Source: Warburgia ugandensis
Lineage: Eukaryota; Streptophyta; Magnoliopsida; Canellales; Canellaceae
Direction of reading: 5' to 3'
DNA length: 64,000 bases
NCBI GenBank assembly: GCA_035236585.1
Contig: CP141127.1
Coordinates: 45,336,001-45,400,000 of the forward strand
Numbering within the stretch: position 1 is the first letter of the stretch; every line of letters begins with the position of its first letter. This document shows, piece after piece, positions 23,018 to 35,700 of this stretch. Both the position numbers and the translations under genes were made by a program. Below the pieces are notes generated by a model. That model had not been told where the DNA came from and made no database searches. It saw only the letters and a list, made by a program, of their open reading frames with translations.

Positions 23018-23035
23018 GTTGGTATCAAAGCAAGT
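23018..23035 (+). other. Primer binding site (initiator Met tRNA)
   Basis: GTTGGTATCAAAGC follows the LTR terminus directly. It matches the TGGTATCAGAGC site at one fewer position and marks the strand of synthesis as plus. Confidence 0.8.
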
Positions 23036-26017
23036 TCATCCAGTCACTTGCAGCCCCTTATGTCCAATATGATTATGACAATCGAAGTTGAATATGAGAA
23101 ATAGTGAGTGAATTGAGAAATAGGGAAGTCTTAGTTGAGAATGAGTATAGAAAGAGTTGACACATTAGTGAAGGATGAGTATTGAAAGAGTTAGTGTAAC
23201 AAAGGAATAGTATAGTACAAGTAGATATTATTTAGTGAAAGGATTAGGAATACTACTTAGTAAGTATCCCAATAGAGGGAATAGTAAGTTATAGAAATCA
23301 ATAAGGAAAACATTACAATAGTTAAGTAAACATATATATGTAGAAATAAAATACACCAATATTAGTACAAATATAAGCACAATAAAGTAAATGAGATTAA
23401 GAGAAAGAATGGGTAAATTGGAAAATATGATGGAAATGGTGTAGGAGGAAAAACTTCAACCTTAATAAGAAAGGTGAAATAGAATTTGAAGAAGCAATAG
23501 GTACTTAAGATGAAACCTTAGAATTATTACAAAATTCAAAATTTATAATAATAAATATAAATTTAAGAGTTACAATTGCTACATATATAGTATTATGGCA
23601 ATTAGTTAAATAGATTTAATCATCAAGATAGAGATGATATTACTTGAAAGGAATTTAAGGAGAGAAGTGAGAAATTTCAAAATTAGCAAATGAGAATAGT
23701 TTTAAATAAAGATGACTAAGGAGATAAGTAAATATTTTCTCTCCAAAATTAGTAAAGGAGAAGGGTTTAATAAAGAGATGATAAAATTTTAGAGCATGAA
23801 GAGGTGATCTTTAAAATTAGAATAAAATGATAAGAAAGGAGAAAGTTAGATATGTTGAAATGGAAAAATATATATATATATATATAATCCCAAACTTATT
23901 AAGAAAGATAATATATTGTTAACAAAGAAATTATAGTCCATACATATGGTACAACAAATATGAAATCACTAAGTTAGAAATCATATTGGTATGATAAGTC
24001 AATGGTGGAAATTAGCACAAAAGGATTATCAAGAATTAGGGGCATATTGATATGATAACTTTGGTGATATTGAAAATAATTTTAGGACTATAGTAAAGAG
24101 AAGTACATTTGGCATTGATGGTGAAATGATCATGGAAAATTAAAACAAAGAGAACTATTGACATCATGATTTGGGAAAATATAGTTATTGATTATCATAA
24201 AGAGGAGTACATCTTATTGGTCATGGCAAATAAAGAGCTATATAAAGAATAGAGATATTGATTTTACTTATATGATTGATTTAGTAATATTGAAAGATTT
24301 AAGAAATATAGTAAGGAGAAATATATTTTGAAGGAATGGTGAAATAAATATGAGAAATGAAGACCTATAAACAAATATTGGTAGCTAAACTTAAGTTTAA
24401 AGTTTGGAAAACTGAAATGATTATGAATGAGGTATGAATCCAGATTTTGGGAGAAATATGTGGTTAGAAGTTTTAAGATATTTTGAAGATTTCAATCTAA
24501 CATGAGATTGAATGAGAAAATATCTATAGTAATTGAAAATGACATCATATTATTTGAATGAGTTGAAAGAACAAATTTTAAGGATTAGGAGTGATTATAG
24601 AAATTTACATTAGGAAAGTAACAAATTTCCTTGGAAAAAGAAAAAGGAAGGATTAATGTGAGGATGCATTGAAAATAAATGATATTATTGAGGAAATTAA
24701 GTACCCTTTTACTCTATAAGGATGAGCATTTCCAAATTTATTATCATCAATTGGGAATTGGAAATGAAACGTCATAGTATGAAATGAAAACAAATTTTGA
24801 GTTATATGAGTTGGATAAATGATATTCATGAATTTGAGGAGAATGAAATGTATTAAATGAATTGGTAATGATATATGGAATTGATATAAGAAAATGATGA
24901 GCAATTATAGAGTATCTTCTAAACATTTACAAAACTTATCAACTATCTGGTAGGTATTGACTAAAGGGAGTAAGGTTTAGGGTCATATAAATTCTAAGGA
25001 TGATATGGAAGTTGACCCCACAAAGATTGGCGATTAAATTAAATTGTTAAATGACTTTGATAGTTTGAGAAATTTATCTCTTATTGATTGTATAATATAC
25101 TATAAGGACATGCTTTTAGTATACTCTTACCATTTAGTACATAAACCATGAAGAATATATGGTAAATTACAGAGATTTTAAGAGTTAAGAAGAGGCTAAC
25201 CACAAACTCTTCTAGTAGAAATTATGAGAATAGAGGATTATAAAGAATATGAAAAAGTTGTGTAGTGCGCTTTAAGGAAGCATGAAGTAAAATTTCAATC
25301 TAAAAATTTAGAGATATATAAATATATCTGTGAAAGAAATAAATATTATCATTGGTTGTAAGAATTTTCAGAGTATTGTTCTGAATATGAGACAAAGATG
25401 ACAAAAGAGGATAAGGAATATATATGAAGATTTAAATGACACTATCTTAGAAGGAAAAATGTAGAAAGTCAAGTATTATAAATAAAATGGCACACAAAGA
25501 GTGTTACAAAAACAATAGATGGGATGAGAATGAGGGAAGAATCATTACAAGAAAATATTATTCAATGACAGAATTTGAAAAGAAATTGTCAATAAAAAGA
25601 AATTAGAACAGAAAAGAGGTAATCACTTCCAAAAAATGGAAGAACAAGGAAAGAGATGATTACTTCCAATATTTTGGAAGATTGTTACAAAGAATATTAG
25701 TGAATCAAATCAAGATGTGAAATAGAAGGTTTTGAAATAGGAGGATAACTCAGTTAAGAGCTTTTAATCCTTTTAAAAGTCTAGTGAGGATCTAGATAAG
25801 TGAATAGTGCATGTATGAGCATTTTAATATGTCAATAGGTGAACCAATCATGTGATTTATACCTTTGAGGAGAAGGTAGTATGAGAAATGAATAAAAGGA
25901 AATAGAGATTTTCCTAAGTGGCAAGGCTACATGTGTAAAGATATGAAAGATCTATGAAAATTCCTGAGTGAATGGATATGCAAATTTCGAGGACAAAATT
26001 ATTATAAGGGGGAAGTT
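23036..26017 (+). other. Internal region without readable gag or pol
   Basis: Almost 3 kb of AT-rich sequence. All three plus frames are dense with stops and no zinc knuckle, protease, reverse transcriptase or integrase motif can be recognised. The first 1.4 kb is shared with the element at 9068. The last bases (GAGGACAAAATTATTATAAG then GGGGAAG) form a normal polypurine tract at about 26003-26015, so the signals needed for replication in trans are kept. Confidence 0.7.
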
Positions 26018-29000
26018 TGTAATAACCCCAATTTTTTATGAATATAATTGAATTATTAAAATTAAAATTCAATTTTTTAAAAGTGGAATTGGAACTTTGA
26101 GTTCCAGGAAAATTCATTTTTATAAAAATAAAATCATGACTTAAAACTTGGATACTTGTAATGTACTTGAAAAATCGATCCAGAATGACTGTAAGTACGT
26201 CAAATTCTGAGTCTTGATGAAAAATCCTTATTTTTCTCTATTTTTATGAATAAAAGGGTAAAATAGTAATTTTACTCATAACCAAGACCTAAGACATCAA
26301 AATTTGGAATGTACTCAAAAAACCGATTGAAACGACACTAAGTACACTCAATTCTGAGTTCATAGGAATAAACCTTACTTTTCTCCATTTTTGAAATTAA
26401 AAGGGCAAATTGGTCTTTTCACAACTATGTGGGGCTCACAAGGTTACCCAACGGTCTGAAAGAACACCATCATGAGTCAAACCACTACCAGTTGCTACTG
26501 GAGAAGGAGGTGGTAGTGGGAATCCAATGCTAATTTAATAATAAAAAGAATTGAAACCTGATAATCACACGTAATCATAAAAAATTCAAAAACACTTATA
26601 AATACCCGATAAAAATTCCCAAAATTTTTTCTAACATTCTTCATGAGGTCCCTTACAATGTGCAAAAATCCCAAATCAAAAATTCCCCTCTATATCCCCC
26701 AATCACTCTCTCTCTCTTTCTCTTTTATTCATTTTGCCTTAGGCGTTTCCCTAAAAGCACTAGACGATCCAAGTCCATTGGAATCGTAGGGCGCTTCCCT
26801 GGAAGCATCATCCCCAATGGAACCTAGGTTTCACCTAGAAATCACTAATTTGATTAGCCATGAAATTCCAACCAACCAATCACCATCTCCACCATTGGAT
26901 TGATTCGGGCTCGAATTATCTACAAAAGCCCCATGAAATCATGATGATCTAATGGTTGGATCATCGAAAATGCAAATTGAAAGTCAAATCCGATATTGAC
27001 AATGTCTCCCACAAGTTCTTCATGAAATTTCAGCCAATCCTGCCAGTATAATTTAATCTCACACTGATGAATCACTTCAGAATGTAGGGATCTATGTTTC
27101 CCCTATGGTTTTATTCCTTCTCTGCCAACGAAACCAGGGTAATCTCTCTCTGTACGCAGCTAGGGTTTTGAAGTGGATTTATTATTTTTTGGTGTGATTT
27201 CTATCATTTTCAGTGAAATTACTTCATTGGACTAGACCAGGTAGGTGCACTCTCCTTCCCTTGTTATTTTTTGGCACTCCCTTGAGGTTTTCTAGCCATC
27301 CCTGAGCTCTCCCCTAGTCATTGATCCATCAGGAAAAATGGATCTTGCAACAGGGGGTGAGATCTCATCCATGGATAGATCAGATGCAACCTCTAACCTG
27401 TTGGATGAATGATTGGGGGCCAAAAACCTCAGGGTAAGAAATCTTAGCCCTTGGATGTTCCAGATTTGGGAGATCTAGAGAAGGGTTGATCCGACAATCC
27501 AAATCGGATCGTCTCAACCAATCTTCCAGATTAAGCAATGATCTGAGCCTAACCCCAATCATATCATTTAACCACATTTTGGGATTGTATAGTTACATTC
27601 CAGATCGTCTAAAACACGTTCTAATGGCCAGATCAAATCTGAGCCATTGATTTTTTTAACTGAAATCTTGTTTCTTTAATTGAGAGCTCCTTTTAACTCT
27701 GATTTTCGATTAAAAAGTTGCTATAAATTTCTAACATTGTTTAGAATCTAATGGAGATATTAGATTTATGTTTTTATTGTATTTATTTGCGATAATCACT
27801 AAAATCCATTCCAACAGTAATGCATCATAATCAAGATGACCTTAAAATGGAAATCTAAATTGATGGATGGATTTAGGAGGTCGCAAAACCCTAAGGACCA
27901 TAATCATAGTAAAAATTTTGGATACCAAGATCAATTAATTGAATAAAAATAGTAAAGATCAATATCAACTGTTAAAATTGGCTGAAATATTAAAATCCAA
28001 ATTCTGATCTCAATTTAACTCCAAATTATTCCAAAATTTGGGTTGGATTTCTATTGATGAGCTGAACCAATAAAATCGTAAATTAAATTCATGAAAATTT
28101 TTGTTTTTAAAGAGATAATGGTACTAACATCCTTGATCAGTGAAATTTGGAATGATTAGACTTTATAATTTTGATCCAACGATGATCTTGTGATTTTGAA
28201 ACAAGGAATTAATGGTTAGAAGTGACTGGTCTATGTTTAATTAAGAAACCTGGCCTTAAAAGAAGAAAAATCATAAAAATGAATATGGATCTTCATGATC
28301 TGATTAATCAATCATGATTAGCCCTTTCAAAATAGTTTATATGATGATCTAAATGTATAATTACAATAATTAAATGGTTAAATATAATTTATTTTCCAAA
28401 TCTTAAGATCTTGACCCTTAAAAGTAGTAAAATCCATAAAAGTGAATGGTAATCTCCTTGAATAGTTTGATCAAGGATGATTGGATAGTGTGGATGTATC
28501 TGGATGATGATATGAAGTTAAGCTCATATGGATTGATGGACTTGATGATGATAATTTGGGATAGATGCAGATCTATGCCCTTAAATTGGATAAAATGGCT
28601 TAAGATCTTCTTGAACGGTTGGATCAAGAAGGATCAGATCATTTGATGAGATGCATCAATGATCTAGTGATAAAATCACATTAAAAAATGTATTAGATCT
28701 ATAGGAAAATGAAAGATCAAGATCTAAACCCTAAATGGGATGAAAAATGAATAGAAATCAAATATGACCATTGGATCATAATGAATAGTTATGGCATGTT
28801 AAATTTTCATTTGAATTATTGAATGATATTGTAAATGCATTTTATTGCTCAATAGATATAATTGTTAGATTTATTTATTTATGCTTTAATGCTCATGTTA
28901 TGTAAATTACATTGAAATGTAATTAAATGAAAAATAGAGTTGAAGGACATTTATATGGAATGAATGACATAGACTTAATGATAGTAAGGGTTATAGTTAG

Positions 29001-31351
29001 TTGGAGAATATAAGGATTATCAAATCCTTGGCCCAAACTACAAGAATAATAAACCCTGTGAATGATATTTAAAATGTTCATGGACTTAATTAAAATCAAT
29101 TAGAAAGAGTACTTAGGGTTAAAATGCTCATAGGAACCTTATGATAGGTTGAGCCAAGGTCACTCTAGTAAATGCTAAACATGGTGGTTAATGGGGTTTT
29201 CTAATAGATCCTAGCTCTTCTCCTACCTTCTGTTGACATTTGTGAGGTCTAAACGCTCCTTAATGAGGATTGAAGAAATATCTTTGTGTTCAGCCATTCA
29301 ACTAGCAAGCCTTAGTCAATTGGAAATAAGAGGAGCAGTTTAGACTTAGGATGAAATAAGCTATCTTCAACTAGTAAAACATTAATTGGTTGAATAATAA
29401 CAAGAGCATAAAAGGTTAGTAAATTATCTAATCCTAATAAAAATTGTAAGTAAGATAAGGATGTCAAACAAGATCAATAGGATCTTGAATGATTAAGAAC
29501 AATAAGAATCCTAATGTTGTATTTTATTATGTATCCATGTATGTATGTTGTAGGCAAATCTAGATCATTGGATTAGATAATCCAAACCCTTCATCAAATA
29601 TGATTTAACGAAGAACTAGATGATAGAAGATCTAAGCCCTTAATCTTTATCAACAAGTATAGATTGTTGATCATAGGATCTATGAAAGATCAAGATCAAG
29701 GAGGTGGACACACAAAGACTTAGAGATAGAAAATACTTAGATCTAAAAGATTAGAAGATCATTCTAATCATTAGATCTATTGATCAATAGGATAAAATGC
29801 TATCTGAGGAAGATAGATTGTATGGATGATAGGAACACATGACAGATCTAGATCCTTTATATCAAATGATAAGATTAAATAATGAATATAGATAGGAGAT
29901 TATCCAAAATTGTACAAATAATGAAAGTATGTATGTATTTACAGATTACATACGTCAATCATAGAGGATTTGAAGGGATGGATCACAACATGAAGGTAGG
30001 TGGAACTTTAAGAATACAAGACCTATGGTCTATGGAATTGTTGTTATACATAGACATTATAATGCTTAAGAATGATAAAATGCTTAGATACATTTGAATC
30101 ATAATTCATGTATATGAGATAGAGATAACTGTTGAAATTAGATGTAATACATAATACATACATGGGTATCATTTATGATTACCCACAAACTTAGATAAGG
30201 ACATAATAATAATGGATATCATTTGTATCAAAGGAGTATCCTTGCACTTAATTGCATTTGGTACGTGAATACGAAATTAAAGGAAATGGGGATCATTTAC
30301 AATAAATGATTAATCCCTAAACTTATATGAACATGGGTATCATTCATTGCGAATGAGGATCCCTTACTCTAGAAATGAAATTATATCCTTGGTATGAGGA
30401 TATTGAATACAAGGATGATAATATGAGCAGACAGATCATCTAAGATGTACAAGAAGTATTTTAGATACAAGCATGGAGGCTTGTGATTTTGTTTTAAATA
30501 AGCATTCGCCTGGGGATGCTATGCTAGGGAAGTTATGAGGGTTTGGCCACTCGCTTCCTGAAATTTGATGATATTATGATTACTTGCCCAAAGAGAGGCT
30601 AAAAGTTGGGTGGGACAATTATGGGAAGGCCCCACTGTGAAAGTCCTGTCTCCCCATATGGGCAGTGTCACAATATTTTCCACCATGGTATCAGTGGTAA
30701 ATAGGGTAGTTATCCAAGCACACTAGTATGGATTAGACTATAGCATGGTAGTCCTTGAGTATTTTGCATATGATGAATGGTGTAATGAGATGCCAATACT
30801 ACCCTAATGGGGGAGTATTTTTCTTACAAAATTTTGGATGATTTATCAACTCAGTATATCTGAGTATGATTATTGATGTTTGAGATATTGACTATTTTTC
30901 GCAGTTTTTGACCATATATATATATACATACGATATAGTGGTGAGTGGTTCGGAATTAACATTGTGGATGTTACATGATAAATTATATGATAGAATGATC
31001 GTACTTGGTATGGTTCATGGAAATTGAATTATGTGATTCATATGGAATATGATGATTATGAATACTGTACTTCTGCATTATATGATTCCATACGTTCTTG
31101 AATCCCCTACCAAGTGTAGCTTGCTGAGATATTGTAAATGTTTGAATGTTTACAATATCTCAGATACAGAAAGAAAAGAAATGGAGGGATACAACATGGG
31201 AAGACGAAGACCATACTACTGATCAAGACTATGTACTATTGTGGAAGGGATTGTATTTTGATCTGTGTATATTGGACATAAGATGTAATAAAGGGGCTGT
31301 GTACATGAACCACTAGATTGGTCCTGTAATTTGAATAAAATGAGTTTCTTT
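26018..31351 (+). repeat. 3' LTR, incomplete on the right
   Basis: Begins TGTAATAACCCCAATTTT after the polypurine tract and follows the 5' LTR to ATAAAATGAGTTTCTTTGG at about 31350. Beyond that, coding-like Transposase_24 sequence starts. The hairpin at 31126-31161 is the best-preserved copy of the family stem-loop after the one at 13464. Confidence 0.85.
31126..31161 (+). promoter_or_regulatory. LTR stem-loop, conserved copy
   Basis: A 13-bp perfect stem (GAGATATTGTAAA / TTTACAATATCTC) with the 10-base loop TGTTTGAATG, followed by AGATACAG. Identical in stem and loop to 13464-13499. Confidence 0.55.
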
Positions 31352-32401
31352 GGAAGATGGCATTCAGTGGGCTGTATTGGAAACAAGTTTGTAGATGAAG
31401 CTATTGTACAAATTGCTTTGTGCATAGTAAGTGATTCCACCTGTTTATAAATTTTTTGCAATTAATTAGATGAAATGATCATGTCTTTCTAATTAAATTT
31501 TGCAAGACATTCTTACCCAAGAAAGTGCTACTATAGGAACTTTAAGTAACACTGCTGCCAAGGATGACATCCTGTATAGGGATATGGGCAATACGTAGGA
31601 CCACTTTAGTCAAGTTAGGGGCATAGGTCGAGGTGTTGTTCCTTCTAAATTCTTTGGTGGAGGACATATACCTAGACTTCAAGATGATAAGAAGGCCTAC
31701 AATGAGCTCATTGAGAAAATAAAGTGTGATTTATTTAGATAGCTGCGTGAGGAAGGTATGATGATTGTTTCTAAACCCCCTACTCAGCAATCAGACCTTA
31801 CTGTACCTCCATCACATGTGAGCTGCAATTCCTCATCTAAAGAAGATAGTGAAGGACATCTACCTCTCCTCAAAAAGGAAATTCCTGCCTAGGAGGTATA
31901 TACATTGACAAGGCTATAAATTTTCATTGTCCATTTGTAATAATTCTATATCTCAATGTCTCTATTGCATATTTGATTTGCAAGTGGGTCAATGCCTGTT
32001 GGTCTTGGATTCCCATCAAAATATCATGGAAGTTGGTTCATGCAATGAGCATGAATCAAACGTTTTGCATGGAATTAGTATGCCACCTCATACTAAGCAA
32101 GTCTCCATTACCATGGCTTTGAATGTTAATGCTTGCCTACCATTCCCATTAGAAATGGAAAATATTATAATTGTTGGGGAGGCAGTTGCATATCACATTG
32201 CTTGACTAGAGGCACTAGTCATTCCCATAGAGTCTACGGTATGTATCTTATCATACTACGTACCTTTCTCATTAATATTTTTTAGCTAAAGACCTCACAT
32301 AATTATTTAATAATTCTATACAATTAATCAGCAACAAAATGAGGCACCGAGAATGGCCGCCATTCCAGTGTCACCTTTAGCTACTGCACCAATGGAACGG
32401 G
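31352..32401 (+). pseudogene. Ptta/En-Spm Transposase_24 gene, 3' part
   Basis: This continues the gene interrupted at 17643. The exon reading GCIGNKFVDEAIVQIAL ends at a GTAAGTG donor (31427). After an acceptor at 31506 comes DDILYRDMGNT, a stop, then DHFSQVRGIGRGVVPSKFFG, equal to the family's G-RV-RG-GRGV-P--YF motif. A donor at 31896 and acceptor at 31984 precede GQCLLVLDSHQNIMEVGS, GISMPPHTKQVSITMALNVN and VGEAVAYHIA, the C-terminal domain common to CACTA proteins. A last exon (32332-32400, AAIPVSPLATAPMER) follows an intron at 32239-32331. In-frame stops (for example after IPA, about 31890) show loss of function. About 60 residues expected between the two gene parts are missing at the junction with the LTR element. 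Confidence 0.8.
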
Positions 32402-32489
32402 TACTTGTATATGTCTTCAGTTTTTCTTTCATTATAAATTAGGCCGTCTTCATAGATTAATATTATATTATTTAGCTAAAACTTTTTTA

Positions 32490-32949
32490 CATCTTTTACA
32501 ACAACCAAATATAAGATGGTTCTTAAACCGTCTTATATTAAAAGTATTATAAGATAGTTTTCAAAAATCAACTTATAAAGTTGAATTCATATAAGTCTTT
32601 TTTTCAAAAATCATGTTATAAAGATGAGAAATATAGGGAAGTTTTTGAAAAATTGTCTTATAAATCTATGTAATATAGGACGATGTTAGAAAAACCATCT
32701 TATAAATCTTTGTAAGCCATGTAATATAGGATGGTTCTTCAAAAACCATATTATAAAGCTATGTAATAGAGGATGGTTTTTGAAAAACCATCTAATAAAG
32801 TTGTTTAAGCTATGTAATAAAGGATGAATGGTTTTTCAAAAACCATCTTATAAAGCTATGTAATAAAGGATGTTTTTTTGGAAGCTATCTTATAAATCTA
32901 GAATATTACAGAACGATTTTTCAAAAACCATCTTATAAAGCTGTGTAAT
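32490..32949. repeat. Second palindromic subterminal array (GATGGTTTTT type)
   Basis: About ten copies of the motif GGATGGTTTTTCAAAAACCA followed by TCTTATAAAGCTATGTAATA occur, with palindromic arms GATGGTTTTT/AAAAACCATC. They lie just downstream of the Transposase_24 gene, where the 3' subterminal repeats of a CACTA element belong. The motif differs from the GAAGTCATTT type at 725-8760, which suggests a second CACTA element rather than one large one. The array is cut by the Tekay element and resumes at 42762. Confidence 0.75.
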
Positions 32950-33372
32950 TGTAATGACTCCAATTTTGTAACATTAAAATCCCAAGTTAGCAATGAAAAG
33001 TTCAGTTTTTGAAGATAAGGGTATTTTGGCCATTTCACTATTCACCTTGATTGAACCCAGAAATTTGGTCCTGAAAATAGTACCATTAGGTGCGTCTCAG
33101 AAAAAGGAATCCAACAAGACCAAAATCACCCAAAATGGAGTTAAAATGAGCAAGTTATCGCCCTTTGAAGTTCAGGGGCAAAAATGTAATTTGTACTATA
33201 AAAGGGATTTAGCCTGCAAAACATAGGGACCCGTTTTGATACGGGCACCCCTCATCTTCAACCTCCTAGAGGGTTCTAGAACGGAGGTGATTGGAGGAGA
33301 AATCACCACCATTCTGGAGGTTTCTCCACCGCCATTCCAGGGCAGTGAGAGCCCCCTCCAGAACCATCTTAT

Positions 33373-33390
33373 AGCTCTATAAATAGAGCT
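33373..33390 (+). promoter_or_regulatory. LTR TATA box embedded in an 18-bp palindrome
   Basis: AGCTCTATAAATAGAGCT has perfect 8-base inverted arms around AA and contains the TATA core TATAAATA. The same palindrome is kept unchanged in the 3' LTR at 40579-40596. It is the most likely promoter of the element, with transcription starting about 30 bp downstream near the AAAAGCTTGAG word. Confidence 0.6.
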
Positions 33391-34608
33391 CTTGGGCACC
33401 TCTAATGGCAGCCCAAAAGCTTGAGAAAAAACCGTTTTGGAGAAGCAACCAAGAGGAGAAACGTGGAGAAAAACCTTGCAAGGAGCCAGGTATGCCCAAG
33501 ATCCCTCAAAACCCATCTTCACATTAGTCCTAGGCTCAGTTTTCCTAAGTTTTTGCATGAAAAATCATGCAAAAATGGGCCCTGGAGAGTCATAAAGGAC
33601 CCAGGGACGATCCTTGGGCCGCACTAGTTTGACAGGGTCGAACCAGGGCGTCCCAAGGACGCCCCGGTCCCCCAACGAATAAGATGCTTCACCCTGGACG
33701 AAACACATCGTCTGCATTCGAGAGAAACCAGCAGGCGCGTCAGTGGACGCGCCCGCAAATGAAAAAGGCGGGCGGGAATCCAACGCGTCTGCAAAAGCAC
33801 CCACTGGGGTGCATGCCGCTGACGCGCAACGCACTAGCGTTCTGGAATTCCACCTCTTAAAAGCCTTTATGTACATGTGATACTAAAAAGCTTATAACTT
33901 GACATCTAGAGCTCCGATTGAGGCGCCACGAAAGGCTTTGTTTGTGTCGACGACATGGACACACCCAAACTATAAAATCCATAATCAAGGCCCAATATAA
34001 GGTGAGTATGACCCTTAGAATAGGATGGTGGCGCGTGGCCACTAGACCTTTGGAAAACTAATGATACCAACTCCCAATTAGGACCTTAGGACGCCCATAG
34101 GCATGGAGATAAACCCTTAATACCTAAGTAGTAAGACCAACCACTCTAAAACCTATAAAAGATAGGCCAAACTAACCTTGATTCCCCAAACCATGTTCAG
34201 GAGCATACGAGGACAAAGGGGTTAGCGCGACCTTGCCAGGTAGGTGCTCTATCGCTACTAGACTTTTAAAAAAGTGCCATGATTGTTTTGAATGCATGTT
34301 TTAAGTATAAGTTATAAGATTTATTTAGCATAACTTAATCTTATAAATGAATTCAGCATACATATGATAAATGCTTTATGCATAGATATGTTTTGAAAAC
34401 AATTGCATACATTCTATGATTTGTAAGCATTGAGTTCTTGAAAAATTGCATGTCCTTGAGGGTTAACAAAAGACGCTGGAGCGCCCAAAAGACTCTGGGT
34501 AGGCAGTTATGAGGGACTCAAAGAGGATAGGTTTTGAAAAATACATTGCACATATATTGCCAAGACATGTGCCACATGCATAGATTGCATGATAAGTGTA
34601 GCCTTGAC

Positions 34609-34664
34609 CGATGAGGGCAGGCTGATGAGGGTGGGCCGACGAGGGCAGGCTGATGAGGGCGAGC
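34609..34664 (+). repeat. 14-bp minisatellite, 4 copies, in the 5' LTR
   Basis: Four units of the form YGATGAGGGCRGGC run in tandem. The matching place in the 3' LTR (about 41848-41862) has one unit only, so the copies expanded or contracted after insertion. Confidence 0.8.
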
Positions 34665-35560
34665 CAGAGAGAGCTAACAAGGCTTCTAGGCAGGGTTATG
34701 ACTTTGAATGCAATACTAGCATGAGCAGATTTTATGCATTGCATGCATGTTTTGCAACCGATTTCATAAATTGCACGATTTACGACGAAGAAGTGGCATA
34801 TGCCCCATGGAGGTATATGATCCTGTGTCCCTAGGTACCCGAGGACCACATGGCGGTGAGGTCGTGCGCATAGTTGGACCTTATGGTTTCGTGGACTTAT
34901 TTGCATTGCATATGGCATGATATGAGGTTGGTCGACCATACCATACTAGATATCCATGAGTTTGATTAAATGAAGCATCTTATGCATATCATCATGTTAT
35001 GATATATATATATATATATGCTACTTTCGACTTGGATTATGTGATTTCCTTAAGTCGTTAATATTCCAATTCGATGATGGTTTTTAATCTCGATAAGGAA
35101 CTTGAGTATTCAGACATGCACATGTTTTGAAAGAAGCATATGATTTTAAACATCGCATGCATTATAAAACTAGTAGTGATAGACTCCTACTGAGTATAGT
35201 ATATACTCACCCAATCCTCAACATTTTTCAGACACAAAGTAAACACTTAAGGGCAAGGAACACTTGTGACAAATGACACCCAGACTAAGTTCAAGTAAGT
35301 AAACCCCTACCTGATCTTTCAATGTTACTTGATTGTAGTTACTCTCTATAGCTGAGGCTGTGACTAACAGTTTCTTGGGAATAATGTTGATTTAAAACTT
35401 TGCCATGGCTAGACAATTTGAAAATGTGTTTTGACACTCGGGGTTTTATACAAAAGCTTGCTTTCCAAAACAAAAAAGATTTTCATGCATTTCATATTTA
35501 TAAAACAAGAGATCTCGCCTTTTTATCAAATTTGCATCATATAAAACCCGGGTCGTCACA

Positions 35561-35580
35561 GTTGGTATCAGAGCACGGTT
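35561..35580 (+). other. Primer binding site (initiator Met tRNA)
   Basis: GTTGGTATCAGAGCACGG follows the LTR end directly. TGGTATCAGAGC is complementary to the 3' end of plant initiator Met tRNA and is the usual primer site of this clade. Confidence 0.92.
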
Positions 35581-35700
35581 TAACGTTACTCACAGCCCAG
35601 TTATGAGGAGAATAACTTATAATCAAGTTTCATCCATGAAAGAGTAAGGGGTAGTAGGATAACACATACTAAGGTTTGGTAAATTACCTTGTGATTACAG

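Larger units (their letters stand above)
17644..31351 (+). mobile_element. Long-LTR, coding-poor retrotransposon (LARD-like)
   Basis: Two LTRs of about 5.3 kb (17644-23017 and 26018-31351) flank a 3.0-kb internal region that starts with a Met-tRNA primer site and ends in a polypurine tract. No gag or pol domain can be read internally, so the element is a large retrotransposon derivative that would have depended on another element's proteins. The primer site and the CGAGGACAAAATTATTATAA approach to the polypurine tract resemble Tekay/Del chromoviruses. It interrupts a Transposase_24 gene. The right side is incomplete and no target duplication can be read. The two LTRs look about 90% identical over the first few hundred bases, suggesting an age of several million years. 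Confidence 0.85.
32950..35560 (+). repeat. 5' LTR of the Tekay-like element, 2.6 kb
   Basis: Starts TGTAATGACTCCAATTTTG and ends AACCCGGGTCGTCACA. It contains a TATA box within a palindrome (33373-33390), a CpG-rich block (33625-33845), a 14-bp minisatellite (34609-34664) and a GAGTATAGTATATACTC hairpin near 35195-35211 just before CAACATTTTTCAG. Confidence 0.95.

Noticed and set aside
23036-26017. Possible degraded reverse transcriptase in the long-LTR element
   Set aside because: A few words resemble LLVYS and LRKHEVKFQSKNLE, but no ordered set of RT motifs could be followed, so chance is the simpler explanation.
33196-34042. Minus-strand frames of 60-120 residues, repeated near 40348-41072
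   Set aside because: Same place in both Tekay LTRs, antisense to the leader, with no recognisable domain.
35561-35580. tRNA gene fragment
   Set aside because: TGGTATCAGAGC is the primer binding site complementary to Met tRNA. There is no tRNA body.
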